From an uncultured Paracoccus sp. (GTDB taxonomy: Bacteria > Pseudomonadota > Alphaproteobacteria > Rhodobacterales > Rhodobacteraceae), in assembly GCF_947487305.1 (NCBI RefSeq), contig NZ_CANKWH010000001.1:124001-188000 (forward strand): a stretch of DNA of 64,000 bases, read 5' to 3'. Positions 8,621 to 16,381 of this stretch are shown here, in pieces; within the stretch, counting starts at the first letter, position 1; every line of letters starts with the position of its first letter. A model generated the notes under the pieces. That model had not been told where the DNA came from. It was given only the letters and a program-made list of their open reading frames with translations, and did no database searches. The position numbers and the translations under genes were made by a program.

Positions 8621-8794
8621 AGATCTCGGCACAGGGAGCACTGCACTGAGTAGTCCGGCCGATTCAGCGACCTGACCCGGGTTTTCCTCCGGCCCGCCGT
8701 GGCTAAAAAAGAGAAATCCTCTCCACGCCCCCCGACAATCAGCGAAATTCCCTGCCCGTCCACCCGCATCCTTCCCGCAACAGGGAGGGATGCG

Positions 8795-10255
8795 ATGCTG
8801 GACGAACCCAAGGCGAAACTGGCCGACCAACTGGCCGATCCGGATCTGCTGAACCTGACCGGCGATTTTGCGGGCCATGGCCGGCTGGCCGTGCGCGACC
8901 CCGCAACGGGCGACCTGGTGGCGCAGGTCGCCATCAGCGATGCGGCGGGCGCGCGGGCTGCGGTCGATGCAGCCGAGGTCGCCTTCACCGGCTGGTCGGA
9001 GCTGCTGCCCCAGCACCGGGCCGAAATCCTGCATCGCTGGCACCGGCTGATCCTTCAGGCGAAGGAGGATCTGGCGCGGATCATGGTGGCCGAACAGGGC
9101 AAGCCCATCGGCGAGGCGCGGGGCGAAATCGACTATGCCGCCAGCTTCGTGCAGTTTTATGCCGAAGAGGCGCTGCGCCCGAATATCGAGGGCGTCACCA
9201 GCCACCTGCCCGACGCAGAGATGGAGTTGTGGCGCGAGCCGGTGGGCGTCGCCGCGCTGATCACGCCGTGGAATTTCCCCTGCGCCATGATCACCCGCAA
9301 GGCGGCGGCGGCGCTTGGCGCGGGCTGCACCGTGGTCATCCACCCCTCGGCCGAAACGCCGCTCTCGGCGCTGGCGCTGGCGGAACTGGCGCGGCGTGCG
9401 GGTTTTCCCGTTGGCGTGGTGAATACGGTGATCGGCGATGCCGCGACCATCGTCGGCGAATGGACGGCGGATGCCCGCGTCCGCGCCCTGTCCTTCACCG
9501 GCTCGACCGAGGTGGGGCGGCTGCTCTATCGCCAGTCGGCGGAGACGGTGAAGCGGCTGGTGCTGGAACTGGGCGGTCACGCCCCCTTCATCGTCTTCAA
9601 GGGCGCCGATCTGGACCGCGCGGTCGCCGAGGCGGTGAAGGCGAAATTCGCCACCTCGGGGCAGGATTGTCTGGGCGCCAACCGCTTCTATATCCACCGC
9701 CCGATCTATGACGAATTCTGCGCCCGCTTCACCGCAGCGGTCGAGACACTGACCCTCGGGCACGGTCTGGATGACCCCGATCTCGGCCCGCTGATCCATG
9801 ACCGCCAGATCGCCAAGCAGATCGCCCATGTCGAGGATGCGCGTTCCCATGGCGCGCGGCTGCTGACCGGCGGCGGTGTCGACGAAACGCTTGGTCCGCT
9901 CTTCTTCCGCCCGACCGTGATGGCCGATGTGCCCGACGCGGCGGCGATCATGCGCGAGGAGACCTTTGGCCCGGTCGCCGCGCTGACCCCCTTCGAGGAC
10001 GAGCCCGAGGTGATCGCCCGTGCCAATGCCAGTGACTACGGCTTGATTGCCTATCTCCACAGCCTCGACCCGCGCCGGATCTATCGACTGACCCGGGCGC
10101 TGCACTACGGCATGGTCGCGGTTAACCGCACCAAGGTCACGGGCGCGCCGATCCCCTTTGGCGGGATGAAGCAATCGGGGCTGGGCCGCGAAGGCGCGCG
10201 ACAGGGTTTGGAAGCCTTCACCGAGATCAAATATGTCTGCCGCGACTGGGGTTGA
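8795..10255 (+). CDS. ssd: Succinate/aspartate-semialdehyde dehydrogenase (ectoine cluster Ssd)
   Basis: A 486-residue NAD(P)-dependent aldehyde dehydrogenase. The catalytic Cys lies in SGQDCLGANRFY and the catalytic Glu in LVLELGGHAPF, the latter typical of GabD-like succinate-semialdehyde dehydrogenases. The Rossmann motif FTGSTEVGR is also present. The start at 8795 (MLDEPKAKLA) has GGGAGGG 5 bases upstream. In ectoine degradation the enzyme oxidises aspartate semialdehyde, made from diaminobutyrate by Atf, to aspartate. It is followed by atf after a 211-bp gap holding a repeat. Confidence 0.9.
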   Translation: MLDEPKAKLADQLADPDLLNLTGDFAGHGRLAVRDPATGDLVAQVAISDAAGARAAVDAAEVAFTGWSELLPQHRAEILHRWHRLILQAKEDLARIMVAEQGKPIGEARGEIDYAASFVQFYAEEALRPNIEGVTSHLPDAEMELWREPVGVAALITPWNFPCAMITRKAAAALGAGCTVVIHPSAETPLSALALAELARRAGFPVGVVNTVIGDAATIVGEWTADARVRALSFTGSTEVGRLLYRQSAETVKRLVLELGGHAPFIVFKGADLDRAVAEAVKAKFATSGQDCLGANRFYIHRPIYDEFCARFTAAVETLTLGHGLDDPDLGPLIHDRQIAKQIAHVEDARSHGARLLTGGGVDETLGPLFFRPTVMADVPDAAAIMREETFGPVAALTPFEDEPEVIARANASDYGLIAYLHSLDPRRIYRLTRALHYGMVAVNRTKVTGAPIPFGGMKQSGLGREGARQGLEAFTEIKYVCRDWG

Positions 10256-10258
10256 CCC

Positions 10259-10446
10259 GCAGACCACGGCCCGGAGCAAGGGGCGTAGCCCCGCCGGGCC
10301 GGCGGCCGACCGCCCCCATGGGCGGCCGCCCTGGTGCCGTCCCGCGCCGAACAGCCGTTCGATGCACTGGCACCATAAAGGCGCTTCGCCCCGCCCTCGC
10401 AGCGGCCACCCGCGGTCACCCGCCGGCCCTCTGTCCCGCAAAAGAT
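10259..10446 (-). repeat. Intergenic repeat copy C (diverged, inverted) with GC hairpins
   Basis: Gap between ssd and atf. Read on the minus strand it contains GCGGGACAGAGGGCCGGCG, GGGCGAAGCGCCTTTATGGT and GCCAGTGCATCGAACGG, which resemble blocks of copies A and B in the opposite orientation. It also holds short perfect hairpins such as GGGGCgtaGCCCC just after the ssd stop. It carries no plausible gene. It may separate ssd from atf expression. Confidence 0.5.
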
Positions 10447-10466
10447 GACCCTGAAAGGAAACCGAG

Positions 10467-11837
10467 ATGCTGACGAATGACGAACTGGCGAAATGGGACC
10501 GCGAGAGCTTCTTCCACCCCTCGACCGCGCTGGGGCAATTCGCCCGGGGCGAGGCGCCGCAGCGGATCATCAAGGGCGGCGAGGGCGTCTTCATCACCGA
10601 CCGCGACGGCAACCGGTTGCTGGATGGCTTTGCCGGGCTCTACTGCGTGAACGTGGGCTATGGTCGGACCGAGATCGCCGATGCGATCGCCAAGCAGGCG
10701 CATGAACTGGCCTATTACCACGCCTATGCCGGCCACGGGTCCGAGGCGAACATCACGCTCGCGAAGATGGTCATGGACCGCGCGCCCGAGGGCATGGCGC
10801 GGGTCTATTTCGGGCTTGGCGGCTCGGATGCCAACGAGACCAACATCAAGCTGATCTGGTATTACAACAATATCCTCGGCCGGCCCGAAAAGAAGAAGAT
10901 CATCTCGCGCTGGCGGGGCTATCACGGTTCGGGGCTGATGACCGGCTCGCTGACCGGGCTGGAACTGTTCCACAAGAAATTTGACCTGCCCTTGGCGCAG
11001 GTGATCCATACCGAGGCGCCTTACTACTTCCGCCGCCCCGATCAGTCGATGAGCGAGGCGGATTTCGTCGCCCATTGCGTGGAACGGCTGGAGGCGCTGA
11101 TCGCCGCCGAGGGCGCGGACACCATCGCCGCCTTCATCGGCGAGCCGGTTCTGGGCACGGGCGGTATCGTGCCGCCGCCGGTGGGCTACTGGCCGGCGAT
11201 CCAGAAGGTGCTCGACCGCCACGATATCCTGCTGATCGCCGACGAGGTGGTGACGGGCTTCGGCCGGCTGGGGTCGATGTTCGGCAGCGATCACTATGGC
11301 ATGAAACCCGACCTCATCACCTGCGCAAAGGGCCTGACCTCGGCCTATGCGCCACTGTCGGCCACGATCGTCGGGAACCGCATGTGGGAGGTGCTGGCAC
11401 GCGGCACGGATGAAAACGGCGTGCTGGGCCATGGCTGGACCTATTCCGCTCATCCCATCGGCGCGGCGGCGGGGATCGCCAACCTGGAGCTGATCGACAA
11501 GTTGGGGCTGGTGCAGAATGCGGGCGAGACCGGGTCCTATCTGAACCGCACCATGCGCGCGGCCTTGGGCGATCATCCGAATGTCGGCGAGGTGCGCGGC
11601 GAGGGAATGCTGTGTGCGGTGGAGCTGGTGGCCGACCGCGAGGGACGGCAGTTCTTTGACCCGGCGCAGGGGATCGGGGCCAAGGTCGTCGCCGCCATGC
11701 TGCGGCGCGGGGTCATCGCGCGGGCCATGCCGCAGGGCGACATCCTGGGCTTCGCCCCGCCTCTGTGCCTGACGCGCGACGAGGCGGATCAGATCGTCGG
11801 GGTCACGACCAAGGCAGTGGCGGAGGTGCTGGGTTAG
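10467..11837 (+). CDS. atf: Class III aminotransferase (diaminobutyrate transaminase, ectoine cluster Atf)
   Basis: A 456-residue class III PLP aminotransferase. The PLP lysine is in [18 protein letters not shown] and the cofactor-binding Asp in [16 protein letters not shown]. The N-terminal [19 protein letters not shown] segment (here [18 protein letters not shown]) is characteristic of omega-aminotransferases. In the ectoine pathway it would convert L-2,4-diaminobutyrate to aspartate semialdehyde, the substrate of Ssd. AAAGGAAACC precedes the ATG. It is the last gene of the cluster and converges on the MobA-like gene. Confidence 0.9.
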   Translation: MLTNDELAKWDRESFFHPSTALGQFARGEAPQRIIKGGEGVFITDRDGNRLLDGFAGLYCVNVGYGRTEIADAIAKQAHELAYYHAYAGHGSEANITLAKMVMDRAPEGMARVYFGLGGSDANETNIKLIWYYNNILGRPEKKKIISRWRGYHGSGLMTGSLTGLELFHKKFDLPLAQVIHTEAPYYFRRPDQSMSEADFVAHCVERLEALIAAEGADTIAAFIGEPVLGTGGIVPPPVGYWPAIQKVLDRHDILLIADEVVTGFGRLGSMFGSDHYGMKPDLITCAKGLTSAYAPLSATIVGNRMWEVLARGTDENGVLGHGWTYSAHPIGAAAGIANLELIDKLGLVQNAGETGSYLNRTMRAALGDHPNVGEVRGEGMLCAVELVADREGRQFFDPAQGIGAKVVAAMLRRGVIARAMPQGDILGFAPPLCLTRDEADQIVGVTTKAVAEVLG

Positions 11838-11865
11838 GGGCGGCCAGCGGACCGGGGCGCTGCCC

Positions 11866-11905
11866 GTCGTCATCGGCCTTGAACCGATGGCGGCTCGATG
11901 ACGAC
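11866..11905. terminator. Bidirectional terminator-like inverted repeat after atf
   Basis: Perfect 10-bp inverted repeat GTCGTCATCG (11866-11875) and CGATGACGAC (11896-11905) with a 20-base loop. It lies in the 98-bp gap between two convergent genes. ATATTTT follows on the plus strand. Position and symmetry suit a shared terminator. Confidence 0.55.
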
Positions 11906-11935
11906 CCGGGATATTTTGGCCAAGATGAAAGCGGC

Positions 11936-12493
11936 TCATCGGAAGAGCCGGCGCAGCGCCTCGGGCGTGTCGATATCCGGCAGTTGCCCGGATGCCTCGA
12001 CCATCTGGCTTGCGGGCAGGTCACGCAACAGTCGCCCTGCCCCCTGATCGCCGCTGAGTTCAGCAAGGCGCGGCAGCCAGCTTGCGGGAAAGCAGGCGGG
12101 CGGCATGGGCGGGCCATCCGCCTCGCGGCTGGCCGAGGGCTGGTCGTCGGTGCAGGCGGCGACGATCCGATCCAGCAGCGCCGCCGTGACCAGCGGCATG
12201 TCGCCAAGCGCGATCAGCAGGCAGTCGGGTGCGCCGGCGGCGGCCAGCCCGGCGCGCAGGCTGTCGGATTGTTCGCCCTGCGCGATGCGGATGACCTCGA
12301 ACCCGTCCAGAAGCGCGGCGGTCCCGGCGGAACTGACCACGGCGATGCGGCGGTCAAGCACCGCCGCGCGCATGGCTGCCGCTGCATGGGACAGAAGCGG
12401 CTGCCCCGCGACGAGGGCCAGCAGCTTGTCCTCGGGGCCGAAGCGGCGCGAGGCGCCGGCGGCGAGAAGCAGGCCGGTGCGGATGTGGGGCAT
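11936..12493 (-). CDS. MobA-like NTP transferase (molybdenum cofactor cytidylyl/guanylyltransferase family)
   Basis: A 185-residue nucleotidyltransferase-fold protein of the MobA/MocA/CoxC group. The nucleotide-binding signature GLLLAAGASRRFGPEDKLLA is at residues 7-26 and the metal-binding LIALGDMPLV near residue 95. The short length and the IDTPEALRRLF ending resemble MocA-type cytidylyltransferases that serve xanthine dehydrogenase-family enzymes. No molybdoenzyme gene is in the window, so the client is unknown. It converges with atf. Confidence 0.8.
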   Translation of the reverse strand: MPHIRTGLLLAAGASRRFGPEDKLLALVAGQPLLSHAAAAMRAAVLDRRIAVVSSAGTAALLDGFEVIRIAQGEQSDSLRAGLAAAGAPDCLLIALGDMPLVTAALLDRIVAACTDDQPSASREADGPPMPPACFPASWLPRLAELSGDQGAGRLLRDLPASQMVEASGQLPDIDTPEALRRLFR

Positions 12494-12909
12494 GGCGGTG
12501 CTGGCAATCCATCTGAACAGGGACGAAGCTCGGCTTACTATGCACCCGGACCGCGGCCAGACAAGCCGGCACAGGCATCCTTGCGCGGGGATATCCTTAG
12601 CGCCGCCGGCATCGCCCTGTCATCGCACCCTTCTCCGTTGAGGGTGGACAGCATTTCCTAGTCGGCCTTCAGCGCGCAGACCCCTTCGCGCCTGCCCTGC
12701 GGGTCAGACCGCGCTGCGGGCGTTCAGCCGGATCCCACAGCTCACCCGCTGGACCAGATCCATCGCAGAGGCGACCGGCTTGGACGTTCGATCACTATTT
12801 TTCAGCGGAACATGTCCTTTTCGTCAGGTTTCGATCCACGCCCCCTGCCCGAACTGTCCAGCTGCACAATCTGCATGCTAGCCTTAATGTAATCCCCCGG
12901 CAGACATTC
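12494..12909. other. 416-bp intergenic region, no gene recognised
   Basis: Region between the divergently oriented MobA-like gene and the response-regulator gene. No conserved open frame or RNA fold was recognised. The right third becomes AT-richer (CTATTTTTCAG, CTAGCCTTAATGTAATC), which probably holds the response-regulator promoter, though no clear -35/-10 pair stands out. Confidence 0.5.
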
Positions 12910-13602
12910 ATGGACTTCATTGTGGACAAGTGCAGATTGGCAATCGTCGATGATCACCCGATATTTCTTGAAGGGTTGATTAACATATTCTCGGAATCCG
13001 ATGAGTTCATCATTCTCAATCGCGGCACCAATGCCGGTGATGCGATCAGTATATCAAAGGAAAAGAATTCGGATGTCATTCTGATGGATCTGGATATGCC
13101 GGGCAGCGTGCTGTCGGCGATCCGCGAGATCAGGATGGACTCGCCCGATGTGAAAATCCTCATGTTCACGGCCTCGATGGCGGTTGAACACGCGGTGCAG
13201 GTGCTCGAGGCAGGCGCCCATGGCTACGTGGTGAAGGGCAGCACGAAATCCGAACTGACCAACGCGATCCGCGCGGTCTTGCGCGATGAAACCTATGTCA
13301 CCCAAGCCTTTGCCGCGAAGGTCATTTCAGCCCTGCAGAATGCGGCCCTGCGCAAGCGTGCCCTGCAATCGATCAAGCTGAATGTGCGCGAGCATCAGAT
13401 TATCCGTCTGCTCTTGCGGGGAAAGACCAATCGCGAAATCGGCGAGCGGCTATCGATCAGCGAGAAAACCGTAAAACATTACATGTCGATCCTGATCCAG
13501 AAACTGCAGGTCCGCAACCGGACCGAAGTTGTGCTGGCCGCGCAGAAACTGGAAATCGAGGCCCTCGAGAAGGAACCGGCGGTCTCCGCCTATCTGCAAT
13601 AA
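12910..13602 (+). CDS. NarL/FixJ-family response regulator (LuxR HTH)
   Basis: A 230-residue response regulator. The receiver domain occupies residues 8-125, with acidic pocket DD near 14-15, phospho-acceptor D60 in VILMDLDMPG and conserved K109 in GYVVKGSTK. The C-terminal LuxR helix-turn-helix is LNVREHQIIRLLLRGKTNRE through SISEKTVKHYMSILIQKLQV. The ATG at 12910 lacks a clear Shine-Dalgarno sequence. The first 180 bp are notably AT-richer than the rest. Its stop is 6 bp from the stop of the convergent histidine kinase, its likely partner; it is also next to the secretion locus. Confidence 0.9.
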   Translation: MDFIVDKCRLAIVDDHPIFLEGLINIFSESDEFIILNRGTNAGDAISISKEKNSDVILMDLDMPGSVLSAIREIRMDSPDVKILMFTASMAVEHAVQVLEAGAHGYVVKGSTKSELTNAIRAVLRDETYVTQAFAAKVISALQNAALRKRALQSIKLNVREHQIIRLLLRGKTNREIGERLSISEKTVKHYMSILIQKLQVRNRTEVVLAAQKLEIEALEKEPAVSAYLQ

Positions 13603-13608
13603 CCGGCG

Positions 13609-14973
13609 TCAGACCGGCAGCCGCACCGTCACCCGCGTGCCCCTGCCGCCATGCGAAGCGACCTCCAGCTTTCCGCCAAGCGTCTGCACCCGGCGCGCGA
13701 TTCCGGCAAGGCCCAGCCCGGTCATCGGGCCGGTCGCAGCACTTGCAGCGATGCCCGGGCCGTGGTCGCTGACCGTGATCTCGACCGCGTCGTCCTGCAA
13801 CCGGCCACGGACCTCCTGCCCCTCGCCGCCGGCATGGCGAAAGGCATTGGTCAGCCCCTCCTGCACCACCCGGTAGAGGCTGATCTTCACCGGCTCGGGC
13901 AGGTCCTCGGGCAGCGCGCCAAGATCGATCAGGACCGAGCTGCCCGTCTGCCGCTCGTGCCGCGCCACCGCGAGGCGCAGCACCTCGGGGACCGAGAGGC
14001 CCGCCAGCTCCGGCACGCTCAGCCCGTCGGCCAGATGGCGCAGTTCGCGGATGGCCTGGCTGGTCAGCGAGACGGCGGACATGCGGGTTCCGGGGCCGGG
14101 TTCCGATGCGACCTCGTCGCTGTGCAGGATCGCCAGACCCAGAAGCTGCAGCGGGCCGTCGTGCAGGTCGGCGCCGATGCGGTTCAGCAGGTCCTCGTTC
14201 ACCTCGACCGCGTCCAGCTTGGCCTGCTCGGCGATCCGCCGCAGCCGGTCGTTCTGCCGGGCGAGGTCCTGGGAATCGATCAGCCGCCGGTTCAGCTCGG
14301 CCTGCTGCATCTGGACGATGCGCCGGGCACGGCCGGCCAGCAGCAGCAAGAGGCCCATCATCAGGAAGGTGGTCAGGCCGATGCCGGCCCAGATCCGCAC
14401 CGAGACAACCCGCATTTGCGCCAAGAGGCGGGTCGGGTCCTGGTAGAATTCGCCGACGGCGGCGATTCCCGGGACGCCCTGCACCTTCAGCGGCACATAA
14501 AGTTCAAGGACGGTCTCATCCGCGCGCCGCTCGGGGATCAGGCCATGCACCGCCGGCTCATGTTCGAGGATGGCGACGGTGCCGCCCGCCAGCGCCTCGG
14601 CCAGATGCTCGGAATTGGTCTGCAACCCGACCAGCCGGGGATCGGTGCTGTAGGCAATGGTTCCGTCGGGCCACCAGATCAGCGCGGTGCCGATCTCCTT
14701 GGCGGTGATATAGGCGGCCAGCACCTCGTCAAGCCGCGCCTTGACCGCATCTGGCAAGGGGCCGTTCTGCGGCAGATCGGTCAGCAGCGGCTCCATCAGC
14801 AGGCTCATGAACACCGCGTGCGAGGCCGAGACGGCCTTGATCTCGACATCGCGGATATAGGCGTTCAGCGTCGCGCCCAGAACCAGCATCGAGGCGCAGA
14901 TGATGACCGAGATCATCAGGACGGCTTCGACACCAAGGGCGAAGGGCCGCGACGGGTTTGCCGGCTGTGTCAT
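13609..14973 (-). CDS. NarX/DesK-type sensor histidine kinase (HisKA_3)
   Basis: A 454-residue membrane histidine kinase. It has TM1 at about residues 17-38, a periplasmic sensor of about 150 residues containing IGTALIWWPDGTIAYSTDPR (a dCache/PAS-like hairpin), and TM2 at about 193-213. A coiled linker follows, then the HisKA_3 dimerisation box with H271 in IGADLHDGPLQLLG. The HATPase_c domain shows VVQEGLTNAFRHA and DHGPGI. It probably phosphorylates the convergent NarL-type regulator. The signal is unknown. It lies 69 bp downstream of hlyD on the same strand, so it may be read through from the secretion operon. Confidence 0.9.
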   Translation of the reverse strand: MTQPANPSRPFALGVEAVLMISVIICASMLVLGATLNAYIRDVEIKAVSASHAVFMSLLMEPLLTDLPQNGPLPDAVKARLDEVLAAYITAKEIGTALIWWPDGTIAYSTDPRLVGLQTNSEHLAEALAGGTVAILEHEPAVHGLIPERRADETVLELYVPLKVQGVPGIAAVGEFYQDPTRLLAQMRVVSVRIWAGIGLTTFLMMGLLLLLAGRARRIVQMQQAELNRRLIDSQDLARQNDRLRRIAEQAKLDAVEVNEDLLNRIGADLHDGPLQLLGLAILHSDEVASEPGPGTRMSAVSLTSQAIRELRHLADGLSVPELAGLSVPEVLRLAVARHERQTGSSVLIDLGALPEDLPEPVKISLYRVVQEGLTNAFRHAGGEGQEVRGRLQDDAVEITVSDHGPGIAASAATGPMTGLGLAGIARRVQTLGGKLEVASHGGRGTRVTVRLPV

Positions 14974-15042
14974 CAGGGATCATGAATTTCGATCAATCTC
15001 GGCAGATGGTGGCACAGGATCTGCATTCTGTGCAACTTGCAC

Positions 15043-16374
15043 TTAGCGTTCGCGCATCGCGCGGTTGAACTGGTCGGTCAGCGGCTTGGTGAGATAGGAC
15101 AGCGGCGTCCGCGCCTCGGTCGAGACGAAGATCTCGGCCGGCATTCCCGGGATCAGTTGCAGACCGGCCAGCTTCTCCATCTCCTCGGTGCCGATCTCGG
15201 CATCGCCGGCATAGTGGCTTTCGGCCGAGGCGCTTGCCCGGGTGGCGGCGGCGGCGACATAGGTCATGACGCCGGTGACTTCGGGCGTGGTGCGCTGGTT
15301 GAAGGCCGGGAAACGGATGCGGACCGGCTGGCCCACGGCGATCTGGTCGATGCTGTTCGGGGGAAACTTGATGCCGATCTTCAGCCGCGCGTCATCCGGC
15401 ACGATGCTGGCCAGCACCTCGGCCGGGGTGATGACGCCGCCGATGGTGTGCACCTTCAGCTCGTTGATGATGCCCGCAATCGGCGCGCGCAGGTCGGTCC
15501 GCGTCAGCTTGGCCTCGGTCGCCTCGCGGCGGTCGCGCAGTTCCGAGATGCGCGCGGTCGCCTGCCCGATCTCGCGCTGCGCCTCGGTCCTTGCCTCGTC
15601 ATCGACGGCGAGGATCTGCAGCCGCAACTCGCCGATCCGCACGCGGGCGCGGGCCATGGCCGAGGAGATCTCGCCATGCTCGCCCAGCAGCCGCGCGCGT
15701 TCGCGGCTCATGGCGAAGATGCGGGTGCGGTCGATCAGCTTGGCCTCGGTCAGTTCGGCGATCCGCGCATGTTCGACATCGACCAGCGCGATCTCGTCGG
15801 TCTTGCCCCGCAGCTGGGTCTCGAGCCCGGCGATTTCCTCCTCGATCTGGCTGATGCCCAGGTCCAGCTGCTGCTTGCGCGAGTTGCGGCTGAGGCTGTT
15901 GCCCTCGAACATGCGGGTTTCGCCCTGCACGATCCGGGCGATCTGGACTGTCTCGCCGCTCAGTTCGGACGGAAAGGCGATCTCGGCCAATCCGTCGCGC
16001 TCGGCGGTCAGGCGGGCTTCGCGGCCTGCCAGTTCCAGAAGTTGCGATTGCAGGATCGACAGCTCGGCGCGGGTCTGCGCGTCGTCGAGGCGGAACAGCA
16101 CCTGCCCGGCCTCCACCCGGTCGCCTTCGCGGATCTCGATGGCGCTGATGATGCCGCCGTCGCGGTGCTGGACGAATTTCAGGTTCTGATCCACTGCCAC
16201 CTCGCCCTGCGCGATCACTGCGCCGTTGAGCTGCGCGGTGGCGGCCCACCCCCCGACGCCGCCGATCAGCAGGAAGGCCAGCACGAAGCCGGCACCGACC
16301 CTGAGGCCGAGGGGAAAGCGCTTCTCGCCGGTGTTGACCGGCGCCGCAGGCTGATTGCTGGGTTTTTGCGTCAT
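15043..16374 (-). CDS. HlyD/PrtE-type membrane fusion protein of a type I secretion system
   Basis: A 443-residue periplasmic adaptor. One N-terminal membrane helix (GAGFVLAFLLIGGVGGWAA, about 28-46) is followed by a biotinyl-lipoyl-like half-motif (VAVDQNLKFVQHRDGGIISA and IREGDRVEAGQVLFRLD). Long coiled-coil hairpins run over about 110-290, then the second lipoyl half (LRAPIAGIINELKVHTIGG) and a beta-barrel end. It bridges the inner-membrane ABC exporter and an outer-membrane TolC-like channel, which is not in the window. It is 7 bp downstream of the RTX protein gene and in one operon with it and the exporter. Confidence 0.92.
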   Translation of the reverse strand: MTQKPSNQPAAPVNTGEKRFPLGLRVGAGFVLAFLLIGGVGGWAATAQLNGAVIAQGEVAVDQNLKFVQHRDGGIISAIEIREGDRVEAGQVLFRLDDAQTRAELSILQSQLLELAGREARLTAERDGLAEIAFPSELSGETVQIARIVQGETRMFEGNSLSRNSRKQQLDLGISQIEEEIAGLETQLRGKTDEIALVDVEHARIAELTEAKLIDRTRIFAMSRERARLLGEHGEISSAMARARVRIGELRLQILAVDDEARTEAQREIGQATARISELRDRREATEAKLTRTDLRAPIAGIINELKVHTIGGVITPAEVLASIVPDDARLKIGIKFPPNSIDQIAVGQPVRIRFPAFNQRTTPEVTGVMTYVAAAATRASASAESHYAGDAEIGTEEMEKLAGLQLIPGMPAEIFVSTEARTPLSYLTKPLTDQFNRAMRER

Positions 16375-16381
16375 CTTGTCC

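Noticed and set aside
8126..10612. 828-codon minus-strand frame opposite ssd
   Set aside because: It lies antisense to a complete aldehyde dehydrogenase and crosses intergenic repeats. Composition is typical of shadow frames in high-GC DNA.
12494..12909. Small open frames in the 416-bp gap upstream of the response regulator
   Set aside because: Composition is irregular, no ribosome-binding site or conserved motif was seen, and the frames run into neighbouring genes.
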